Shown one piece after another: positions 57,378 to 64,000 of a DNA stretch of 64,000 bases; the stretch's first letter is position 1, and every line of letters starts with the position of its first letter. Location: the NCBI GenBank assembly GCA_963770535.1, contig CAVYPZ010000003.1:2356001-2420000 (forward strand). Reading direction: 5' to 3'. A model generated the notes under the pieces. That model had not been told where the DNA came from and did not search any database. It saw only the letters and a list, made by a program, of their open reading frames with translations. The DNA is from RYN-230 sp963770535 (GTDB lineage: Bacteria > Actinomycetota > Actinomycetes > Streptosporangiales > Streptosporangiaceae). The translations under genes and the position numbers were made by a program.

Positions 57378-59285
57378 ATGTACAACATCGACATCGACAC
57401 CGGCGGCACGATGACCGACGGGCTGGTCAGCGGCGAGGATACGGTCCTCGCGCTGAAGGTCGAGACCACGCCGCACGACGTGACGATCGCGTTCGTGGAC
57501 ATCCTCGAGGCCGCCCGGGACGCCCTCGGTTTCGCGGACCTGCGGGCGCTGCTCGCCGAGGTCGAGGTGATCCGCTGGTCGTCCACGATCACCTCCAACG
57601 TGCTGGCCCAGCGGACCGGCCCCAAGCTCGGGCTGCTGGTCAGCGCCGGCCACGAAGCCGACCTTTACGACGCGGGGGCCGCGGCGACCGTGATCGGGAC
57701 CCTCGTGTCCGCGGAGGACATCGGCGGCATTGCGGCCGACGCGGACGAGCAGACAGTACGGAAGGCCATCAAGTCCCTCCTGGACAAGGGCATCCGGCGG
57801 ATCAACATCAGCCTGGCGGGTGCCTTCCCGGACGGGAGCGCCGAGGAGCGGATCATCGAGATGATCGCCCAGGACTACCCGGACCACTTCCTGGGGTCGA
57901 TCCCCGCGCTGGCCGGCAGTGAGGTGGTGCTCCGCCCGGACGATTCGACCCGCACCATGGCCTCCCTGATCAACGCCTACGTCCACCCCGCGCTGGCGAC
58001 CACGCTGTACCGGGCCGAGGAGATCGTCCGGGACGAGCACGGCTGGCACGGCAACGTGCTCATCGGCCATATCAACGGCGGTGTGGCCCGCATCGGCAAG
58101 ACCAAGGCCTTCGACACCATCGAGTCCGGCCCGCTGTTCGGGACGCACGCCTGCGCCGCCGCCGCGGCCGGGCACGGTGACGCCCGGGTGATCGCCATCG
58201 ACGTGGGCGGCACCACGGCCAAGGCCAGTGCCGTGCAGGACGGCCGGGTGGTGCTGCGGGACACCGGGGACCTGTTCGGCATCCCGATGAAGCTGGATCT
58301 CCCGCTGCTGCACTCGATCGCGCTCGGGGGCGGGAGCGTCGCGCGCGTGAGGGACGGGGCGGTGACGCTCGGCCCGGACAGCATGGGCGCCGCCCCGGGC
58401 CCGGCCTGCTACGGGCTGGGCGGCCGGAACGCGACGATCACCGACGCGTTCCTGGCCTGCGGGCTGATCTCGCCGACCGCGTTCCTCGGCGGACGGCGCA
58501 CCCTCGACGTGGAGCGGGCCCGCGCGGCCCTGGAGAAGCATGTCGGCGCGCCCCTCGGGCTGGACGGTGACGCGGCCGCCCGGACGGTGGCCGACGCGGC
58601 GTGGGACGTTGTCGCGGGACTGGCCGCCACGGTCGCCGAGCGGGTCGGCTGGGACCCGGCCGGGGTCACCCTGTACGCCTACGGCGGGAACGGCCCGCTG
58701 TTCGTGACCGCGGTGGCCGACCGGCTGGGCGCCCGCCGGGCCCGGTTCTTCCACTTCGGCAGCGTGTACTCGGCGTACGGCTCGGCGATCTCGGACGTCG
58801 TCCACGTCTACGAGTCAGCCCTGGCCGGGGCTGGCCACCTGGGCCGGGCCGGGGCCGAGCTGGCCAGCCAGGCCCAGCGTGACCTGCGGGGCGAGGGCCT
58901 GGACGCCGAGGGCGCCTCGCTGGAATGGGAGCTCCGGTCGGCCACCTCGAGCGCCGGCGGCCAGGCCGGCGCTCCTGACGCGCTGGCCGCGTCGCTGGAC
59001 GGGCCGCCCACCCTGGTCCGGCTGACCGCGCGCTATCCGCTGCCCCGCCTGGCGCACCCGCCCGCCCCGAGGCAGGCCGCCGGGCCGCCGGGCCACCGGG
59101 CGTCACCCTACGGTCCCGGCGGCTCCCTGCCCGTGCACGACGCGGCGGCGCTCCCCGGGCAGGAACTCAGCGGGCCGCTGCTGGCCGACGGGGACACCTG
59201 CACCTGGCTGGTCAGCGACGGCTGGACCCTCACCACCGACGAGCGCGGCGACGCGTCCCTGACCCGGAAGCAGGCACAGTCATGA
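57378..59285 (+). CDS. HyuA-like subunit of ATP-dependent carboxylase/hydrolase (first)
   Basis: This protein is 635 aa. N-terminal DxGGT motif is YNIDIDTGGTMTDGLV (residues 2-17); the domain of acetone/acetophenone carboxylase beta-like and hydantoinase A proteins. Further DIDVGGTTAKASAVQ lies at about 272 (second phosphate-binding motif), SIALGGGSVARV, APGPACYGLGGRNATITDAF and YAYGGNGPLFVTAVADRL. These ASKHA-related folds bind ATP and activate substrate or bicarbonate as phosphate esters. The ~120-residue tail is Gly/Ala/Pro-rich. GGGAG lies eight bases before the start. It is the first gene of a four-to-five-gene operon; the size (67 kDa) and place match the 70-kDa first subunit of acetophenone carboxylase as I recall it. 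Confidence 0.82.
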   Translation: MYNIDIDTGGTMTDGLVSGEDTVLALKVETTPHDVTIAFVDILEAARDALGFADLRALLAEVEVIRWSSTITSNVLAQRTGPKLGLLVSAGHEADLYDAGAAATVIGTLVSAEDIGGIAADADEQTVRKAIKSLLDKGIRRINISLAGAFPDGSAEERIIEMIAQDYPDHFLGSIPALAGSEVVLRPDDSTRTMASLINAYVHPALATTLYRAEEIVRDEHGWHGNVLIGHINGGVARIGKTKAFDTIESGPLFGTHACAAAAAGHGDARVIAIDVGGTTAKASAVQDGRVVLRDTGDLFGIPMKLDLPLLHSIALGGGSVARVRDGAVTLGPDSMGAAPGPACYGLGGRNATITDAFLACGLISPTAFLGGRRTLDVERARAALEKHVGAPLGLDGDAAARTVADAAWDVVAGLAATVAERVGWDPAGVTLYAYGGNGPLFVTAVADRLGARRARFFHFGSVYSAYGSAISDVVHVYESALAGAGHLGRAGAELASQAQRDLRGEGLDAEGASLEWELRSATSSAGGQAGAPDALAASLDGPPTLVRLTARYPLPRLAHPPAPRQAAGPPGHRASPYGPGGSLPVHDAAALPGQELSGPLLADGDTCTWLVSDGWTLTTDERGDASLTRKQAQS

Positions 59286-59698
59286 CCACGGGCACTGGCC
59301 CCGGGACCGGCGCCACCCGGCTGCACATCGCCGAGTACCTCGACGCGGACCTGGGCACCGAGCGCTGGCACTGCCACGACTGCGGGCAGGACCTCGGCGA
59401 CCTGCGCGGCAACTACAAGCGCGGCCTGCTGGTCGCGGAGCGGGACCCGCGGGAGATCCACCCGCCGGTCATCGAGGGCGAGTACACGTTCGCGCCGGAC
59501 GGCGCGTGGATCCGGATCATCGAGTTCTACTGCCCCGGCTGCGGCCGGCAGGTGGAGAGCGAGTACCTGCCGCCCGGCCACCCGCTGACCCAGGACACCG
59601 CGCTGGACGTGGACGCCATCAAGGCCCGGCTGGCGTCCGGCGCGGCCCGGATCGACGAGCACGGGAAGCTGGTAGCCCGGAAAGTGAGCGCACCATGA
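59282..59698 (+). CDS. small zinc-ribbon subunit (acetone-carboxylase gamma-like)
   Basis: This protein is 138 aa with two Cys pairs: WHCHDCGQDLGD (C-x2-C) and YCPGCGRQVE (C-x2-C), about 70 residues apart, making one zinc site. It has the acetone carboxylase gamma-subunit pattern, with NYKRGLLVAERDPREIHPP between. These small proteins hold the carboxylase subunits together and in acetone carboxylase carry metal. Length 15 kDa agrees with the small subunit of acetophenone carboxylase (15 kDa from memory), shorter than acetone-carboxylase AcxC. It overlaps the first HyuA gene by 4 bp and the next HyuA gene by 4 bp, so stoichiometric translation is favoured. Confidence 0.85.
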   Translation: MTTGTGPGTGATRLHIAEYLDADLGTERWHCHDCGQDLGDLRGNYKRGLLVAERDPREIHPPVIEGEYTFAPDGAWIRIIEFYCPGCGRQVESEYLPPGHPLTQDTALDVDAIKARLASGAARIDEHGKLVARKVSAP

Positions 59699-61839
59699 AG
59701 GCGATCGACATCGACGTCGGCGGCACGTTCACCGACCTGGTGCTGACCTGGGATGACCAGCGGCTGGTCGCCAAGTCACCGACCACCCCCTACGACCTGT
59801 CGGTCGGCTTCGTCAACGTGCTCAACGCGGGCGCGGAGCAGCTGGGCCGGCCGCTGGATGAGATCCTGCCCCAGGTCGAGATCGTCCGGTACTCCACGAC
59901 GGTCGCGATGAACCGGCTGATCGAGCGGAAAGGCCCCCGCCTCGGGCTGATCACCACCGAAGGGCACGAGGACGCCATCCTGATCGGCCGGGGTGCCCAG
60001 TGGACCGACGGGACCCGGATCAGCGAGCGGCGCAACCTGGCCGTCCAGCGCAAGCCGGTGCCGCTGGTCGAGCGGGACATGATCGTCGGCGTGGGGGAGC
60101 GGGTCGACTCGACCGGCACGATCATCCGCCCCCTCGATGAGGATGACGTGCGGGCCAAGCTGCGTGACCTGGTGGACCGGGGCGCGCGTGCCATCGCCGT
60201 GTCGCTCCTGTGGTCGTTCGCCAACCCCGCGCACGAGCGGGCGGTCCGCCGGATCATCCGCGAGGAGTACAAGGGCTACCACGTCGGCTACCTGCCCGTG
60301 GTCCTGTCCCACGAGGTGGTCGGCAAGGTAGGCGAGTACGAGCGCACCATGACCGCGATCCTCGACGCCTACCTGCAGACCAGCATCAAGTTCGAGCTGG
60401 AGACCACCTGGGACCAGCTGCGCGGCAACGGGTACCGGGGCACGTTCCTGCTCACCCACAACACGGGCGGCAGCGCGGAGATCTTCAAGACCACCGCCAG
60501 CCGCACGTTCAACGGCGGCCCGGTCGCCGGGCTGATGGGCTCGTTCCACATCGGCCAGGCCCTCGGCTACCGCAACGTGATCGCCTCCGACGTGGGCGGG
60601 ACCAGCTTCGACACCGGCATGGTGGTGGACGCGTCCGTCCGGTCCTATGAGTTCCGGCCGATCATCGACAAGTGGATGGTCGGCATCTCGATGCTGCAGA
60701 CCACCACGATGGGCGCGGGCGGCGGCTCGATCGCCTGGATCAACGACCTGCTGGGCGGCCGGCTCGAGGTCGGGCCGCGCAGCGCGGGCTCCTATCCCGG
60801 CCCGGTGGGTTACGACCTGGGCGGCACCGAGCCCACCGTCACCGACGCCGACCTGGTGCTCGGCTACATCGCCCCCGACGGGTATTTCGGCGGCAAGATG
60901 CCCCTGAACCGGGACAAGGCCGTCGCGGCCATCCAGGAGAAGATCGCCGGGCCGCTGGGGCTGGGCGTGGACGAGGCCGCCGCGCTGATCCGGCGCATCG
61001 TCGAGCAGAACATGGCCTCCGCGATCAAGCGCGAGGTGCACCTGCGCGGCTACCACCCCGAGGACTTCGCGTTGTTCGCCTACGGCGGCGGCGGCCCCAC
61101 CCATGTGGCCGGGTACCGCGGCGACGTGCCGACCGCGGTGATCTTCCCGCAGGCCCCGGTCTTCTCGGCGCTGGGCAGCTCGGTGATGGACATCATGCAC
61201 GTGTACGAGCAGAGCGGCCGGATGCAGTTCATGGCCCCGATGACCGAGCAGATCGTGATCGACCGCGGCACGTTCAACACCAGGATCCGTGACCTGATGG
61301 ACCGGGCAGAGCACGATCTGCAGGCCCAGGGCCTGGCCGGGCGCGGCGTGGTGTTCAGCGTCGAGCTGGACATGCTGTACGGCGGCCTGGTCCAGGTCAA
61401 GCGGGTCTCCTGCCCGGTGCTGGCGATCGAGTCCGACGACGATGCGCAGCGGGTGTACGACGACTTCGAGAAGGAGTTCGCCGAGGCGTTCAGCCCGCAC
61501 GTGATCAACAAGCCCGGCGGGGTGTACATCGACGGGATCATCCTCAAGGCCACGGTGATCACCGAGAAGCTCCGGCTGCCCACCCATCCGCTGCAGGGCG
61601 CCGACCCGGCGGCCGCCCGGACGTCGGGCCGCCCGGCGTACTGGCCCGAGCTCGGCGAGCGGCGCGACACCGACGTGTACTCCTTCGACGCGCTGCAGCC
61701 CGGCAACGTGATCGCGGGGCCGGCCATCGCGGAGATGGAGTACTCCACGATCGTCATCCCGCCCGGGCAGCAGTTCCGCATCGATAGCCACGGCCTCGGC
61801 ATCCTCGAGGACGCAGCTGACCCCAGCGAGGTGAAGTGA
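59695..61839 (+). CDS. HyuA-like subunit of ATP-dependent carboxylase/hydrolase (second)
   Basis: This protein is 714 aa with full Hydant_A_N plus Hydantoinase_A architecture: MKAIDIDVGGTFTDLVL (2-17), RYSTTVAMNRLIERKGPRLGLITTEGHEDAI, SLLWSFANPAHERAVRRII, and RNVIASDVGGTSFDTGMVVD (second nucleotide motif). TMGAGGGSIAWI and FALFAYGGGGPTHVAGY follow. Closest in shape to acetone-carboxylase AcxA and acetophenone-carboxylase HyuA subunits. It is unlike the first HyuA (different motif spacing), so the enzyme has two non-identical HyuA chains. ATG 59695 in the stop of the small subunit. Stop TGA 61837-61839 overlaps the HyuB ATG by one base. Confidence 0.88.
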   Translation: MKAIDIDVGGTFTDLVLTWDDQRLVAKSPTTPYDLSVGFVNVLNAGAEQLGRPLDEILPQVEIVRYSTTVAMNRLIERKGPRLGLITTEGHEDAILIGRGAQWTDGTRISERRNLAVQRKPVPLVERDMIVGVGERVDSTGTIIRPLDEDDVRAKLRDLVDRGARAIAVSLLWSFANPAHERAVRRIIREEYKGYHVGYLPVVLSHEVVGKVGEYERTMTAILDAYLQTSIKFELETTWDQLRGNGYRGTFLLTHNTGGSAEIFKTTASRTFNGGPVAGLMGSFHIGQALGYRNVIASDVGGTSFDTGMVVDASVRSYEFRPIIDKWMVGISMLQTTTMGAGGGSIAWINDLLGGRLEVGPRSAGSYPGPVGYDLGGTEPTVTDADLVLGYIAPDGYFGGKMPLNRDKAVAAIQEKIAGPLGLGVDEAAALIRRIVEQNMASAIKREVHLRGYHPEDFALFAYGGGGPTHVAGYRGDVPTAVIFPQAPVFSALGSSVMDIMHVYEQSGRMQFMAPMTEQIVIDRGTFNTRIRDLMDRAEHDLQAQGLAGRGVVFSVELDMLYGGLVQVKRVSCPVLAIESDDDAQRVYDDFEKEFAEAFSPHVINKPGGVYIDGIILKATVITEKLRLPTHPLQGADPAAARTSGRPAYWPELGERRDTDVYSFDALQPGNVIAGPAIAEMEYSTIVIPPGQQFRIDSHGLGILEDAADPSEVK

Positions 61840-63890
61840 TGGCGTACCCCACCCTGGAAGAGAAGCTGGCCGCGCTCAAGGTCACCGTGCCCAGCCCGTA
61901 CGAGCGCACCTGCGCCGACCAGCTCACCCCGGGCGACTACGAGATCGCCGTTCAGCGCACCGCCGACATCCTCGACGAGGGCTACGAGATCTTCATGCGC
62001 TCATCCCGGTCGTCCATGGGCGTGGCGGGCGATTCGATCGTGGCCATGTTCAACGCCGCGGGCGACCTGGTGAACGCGTCCGCCGGCACCTACCTGCACG
62101 CCGTGATCCCGCCGATCGTGATCAAGTACATCCTGGCCCGGCACGCGGAGAACCCGGGTATCCACGACGGCGACATCTGGTACACCAACGACGCGCTGTA
62201 CGGCGGGATCCACAACCCCGACCAGGTCGCGATCATGCCGGTCTTCTTCGAGGGCGACCTGGTCGCCTGGACCGCGGCGCTGTCGCACACCACCGAGACC
62301 GGCGCGGTCGAGCCGGGCGGGATGCCGCTGACCGCCAAGGCCCGCTTCGAGGAGGGCATGAACCTCCCCCCGATGCGGGTCGGCACCAACTTCCGCATCA
62401 ACCACGATGTGCTGGAGATGTTCGCGGCCTTCGGCATCCGCGCCGAGGCCAACGTCACCGTGGACATGCGGGCCCGGGCCACCACAGCCGACCGGGTCCG
62501 GATCCGGCTGCTGGAGATGTTCCAGCGCGAGGGCAAGGACTTCGTCATCGGCCTCATGCGCCGGATGCTGGACGAGGCCGAGGCGGGCGCCCGGCGGCGC
62601 ATCGCGGACTGGGCGGACGGCACCTACCGGGCCGTGACGTTCAGCGACGCGGCCGGCCTGGCCGGCGGGCTGATGCGCAACTGCTCGATGACCATGATCA
62701 AGCAGGGTGACCACCTGCTCTTCGACTTCACCGGGACCAGCCCGGAGACGCCCTCCAGCTACAACGCGCACCCGCAGGCCGTCATCGGGCACATGGCCAA
62801 CTACATCTACGAGTACGTCTTCCATGACCTGCCGGTCAGCTCGGCCACCTTCCAGCCGATCGACTTCGTGTTCCCGCCCAACTCGATGCTCTCCCCCGAC
62901 GCGCGGGCCGCGACGTCCTGCTCGGTCATGGCCGCGACCGGGGCGATGAGCGCGGTGGCCAACTGTGTCAGCCGGGCCCGGTTCGGCTCGGATGAGTGGC
63001 GGCAGGTGGCGGCGAGCCAGGGCAACGGCGGGAACGCGATCGTGCTGGCCGGGATGAGCCAGTGGGGCGCCATGTTCGCCGACATGATCGCCTACCCCAT
63101 CAACACCGAAGGCCAGGGGGCCCGGGCCACCAGCGACGGCATGGACGCCTACGGCTTCCCCTGGTGCGCGTTCGGCCGGGCACCCGATGTGGAGAGCATG
63201 GAGAACGAGTTCCCCATGATCATCCCGTTCAGCTCGCACTGGAAGGACAGCGGCGGCGCGGGCAAGTACCGTGGCGGGGTCGGCACGGCCCAGCTCTGGG
63301 TCACCCACCACGTGCCGTACCTGTTCCAGATGGCGATCGCGGACAACTCGCGGATCCAGACCCCGCAGCCGCTGTTCGGCGGGTACGCGCAGCCCACGGT
63401 GCCCGGCATCGTGCTGGCCGACCTCAACGTGGGCGAGGCTCTCGCCTGCGCCACGGCCGGCACGCTCACCCTGGAGGCGCTGCTGGCCGGTGAGTTCGGC
63501 GGCACGGTAGTGGCCCAGCCGTACGGCAGCGCGGTCCACCCCGTCAGCGGCGGGGATGCCATCATCGTCGGGCTGTCCACCGGCGGCACCGGCTACGGCG
63601 ACCCGCTGGACCGTGCTCCCGGGGAGGTGGCCCGGGACGTGACCAAGAACCTCGTGTCCGCCGACATCGCCCGCAACGTCTACGGGGTCGTCCTCACCGG
63701 GCGCGGCCACGTCGACGCGGACGCGACCAGGGCCGAGCGGGCGGCGCAGGTGGCAGCGCGGCTGCGGCGCGGCCGCCGCTACGAGGAGTTCGAGGCCGAA
63801 TGGAGCCAGCGCAAGCCGCCCGAGGAGATCCTCGAGTTCTTCGGGTCCTGGCCGGACGGGGCGGTTGTGAACCCCCTCATCCGGATGTGA
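61839..63890 (+). CDS. HyuB-like subunit of ATP-dependent carboxylase/hydrolase
   Basis: This protein is about 683 aa. Hydantoinase_B pattern: SSRSSMGVAGDSIVAMFNAAGDLV, HAVIPPIVIKYIL, DIWYTNDALYGGIHNPDQVAIMPVFFEG (metal-site DxW-NDxxxGGxHxxD), ALSHTTETGAVEPGGMP, and LLFDFTGTSPETPSSYNAHPQAV (ligand side). SHWKDSGGAGKYRGGVG lies near the end. It is the catalytic carboxylation/hydrolysis chain in this superfamily and carries the metal site. ATG 61839 is chosen (GTG 61836 is adjacent). It completes the HyuA-small-HyuA-HyuB set, followed after 4 bp by a further gene that leaves the window. Confidence 0.9.
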   Translation: MAYPTLEEKLAALKVTVPSPYERTCADQLTPGDYEIAVQRTADILDEGYEIFMRSSRSSMGVAGDSIVAMFNAAGDLVNASAGTYLHAVIPPIVIKYILARHAENPGIHDGDIWYTNDALYGGIHNPDQVAIMPVFFEGDLVAWTAALSHTTETGAVEPGGMPLTAKARFEEGMNLPPMRVGTNFRINHDVLEMFAAFGIRAEANVTVDMRARATTADRVRIRLLEMFQREGKDFVIGLMRRMLDEAEAGARRRIADWADGTYRAVTFSDAAGLAGGLMRNCSMTMIKQGDHLLFDFTGTSPETPSSYNAHPQAVIGHMANYIYEYVFHDLPVSSATFQPIDFVFPPNSMLSPDARAATSCSVMAATGAMSAVANCVSRARFGSDEWRQVAASQGNGGNAIVLAGMSQWGAMFADMIAYPINTEGQGARATSDGMDAYGFPWCAFGRAPDVESMENEFPMIIPFSSHWKDSGGAGKYRGGVGTAQLWVTHHVPYLFQMAIADNSRIQTPQPLFGGYAQPTVPGIVLADLNVGEALACATAGTLTLEALLAGEFGGTVVAQPYGSAVHPVSGGDAIIVGLSTGGTGYGDPLDRAPGEVARDVTKNLVSADIARNVYGVVLTGRGHVDADATRAERAAQVAARLRRGRRYEEFEAEWSQRKPPEEILEFFGSWPDGAVVNPLIRM

Positions 63891-63894
63891 CCCG

Positions 63895-64000
63895 GTGAGC
63901 ACGCCGCGATCGGTGGCCCGCGCCCTCGCCGCCGGGCAGCCGGGCGGGACCCTGGCCATCCCGCGTGCGCTGCACGTATCGGCGCGGATCGCCGAGCGGG
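63895..64000 (+). CDS. 5' end of the next gene in the carboxylase operon (truncated by window)
   Basis: GTG at 63895, four bases after the HyuB stop, with CCGGATGTGACCCG giving no strong RBS, so coupling by overlap or reinitiation is likely. The 35 visible residues read VSTPRSVARALAAG, then GQPGGTLAIPRALHVSARI. I do not recognise a family. In acetophenone carboxylase the fifth subunit (about 34 kDa) follows the four core genes; this could be it, or an accessory ligase or chaperone. Only position supports that reading. Confidence 0.4.
   Translation, partial: MSTPRSVARALAAGQPGGTLAIPRALHVSARIAER

Noticed and set aside
59776..61791. A 671-codon open frame on the minus strand opposite the second HyuA gene
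   Set aside because: His/Arg/Val-rich antisense translation with no recognisable motifs; the plus-strand protein is clear and operonic.
62001..63959. A 652-codon open frame on the minus strand opposite HyuB
   Set aside because: Composition-driven antisense shadow of a complete, well-conserved gene.
1..64000. tRNA, rRNA, riboswitch or IS/transposon elements
   Set aside because: No cloverleaf-type T-loop pattern, no transposase motifs, no terminal inverted repeats and no recognisable riboswitch core were found on either strand.

Overview
The window is high-GC DNA (roughly 70% or more by eye). It is densely coded on both strands, with many GTG/TTG starts, ATGA/GTGA stop-start overlaps, a LuxR-type giant ATPase regulator, an ECF41/SigJ sigma factor, a GAF-SpoIIE-STAS phosphatase and actinobacterial GlgC and SDR types. 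This points to a filamentous or soil actinomycete (Actinomycetota; a Streptosporangiales/Streptomyces-like lineage is a guess). There are no rRNA, tRNA, CRISPR or IS features. The sequence is chromosomal accessory metabolism, not a housekeeping core.

Layout. 0-8 kb: the end of a peptide-export ABC transporter (NHLP/NHLM type), a secreted GH3 enzyme, a tightly overlapped minus-strand operon (P-loop kinase, THI5/NMT1-like protein, 2-oxoglutarate-Fe(II) oxygenase), a rhodanese, a lipase-like hydrolase and a broken beta-propeller glycosidase. 8-19.7 kb: regulators and stress genes (MarR-like, GAF-SpoIIE-STAS, ECF41 sigma with its usual carboxymuconolactone-decarboxylase partner and a SnoaL protein), GlgC, a methyltransferase, an SDR and a DHA2 efflux pump with a frameshift. 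19.8-22.6 kb: LuxR-family ATPase regulator.

22.7-41.9 kb: a large sugar/polyol catabolic island. Minus-strand genes encode a LacD/YihT-type aldolase, FGGY kinase, LacI repressor, P-loop kinase, YihS-type AGE isomerase, second LacI repressor and sugar-binding lipoprotein. Divergent plus-strand genes encode an ABC ATPase and permease, two zinc alcohol dehydrogenases, a second FGGY kinase, a mannitol-dehydrogenase-family enzyme, a trehalose-phosphatase-like HAD protein, an unusual aldolase-like protein, a PfkB kinase and an FAD monooxygenase. Two families of LacI operator-like palindromes sit at the control points: TGCCATCGATGGCA twice at the first LacI start, and TGWCATCGRTGWCA twice in the divergent transporter promoter. 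The logic is import, oxidation or isomerisation to a ketose, phosphorylation and aldol cleavage. A sulfosugar substrate is possible but unproven.

42-57 kb: a mixed region with a BBE-type flavoenzyme, a frameshifted HPr-kinase-like gene, an SDR destroyed by an internal deletion, an anti-sigma-type ATPase, VOC, DUF2007 and MOSC proteins, a beta-lactamase-fold esterase, a TetR/carboxylesterase divergent pair, a MOSC-ferredoxin-reductase-2Fe2S fusion, sucrose phosphorylase and an AraC regulator. 57.4-64 kb: an operon HyuA / small zinc subunit / HyuA / HyuB / next gene cut by the window edge. Its subunit set and order match the core of the ATP-dependent acetophenone carboxylase type, as I recall it, better than a simple hydantoinase or acetone carboxylase.

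Five to seven genes are disrupted by small frameshifts or deletions (near 7.44, 13.0, 15.55, 19.56, 44.34 and 45.3 kb, plus a remnant at 49.6 kb). Several lie in homopolymers or short duplications, so either the assembly carries indel errors or this is a region of active gene decay; reads would decide.
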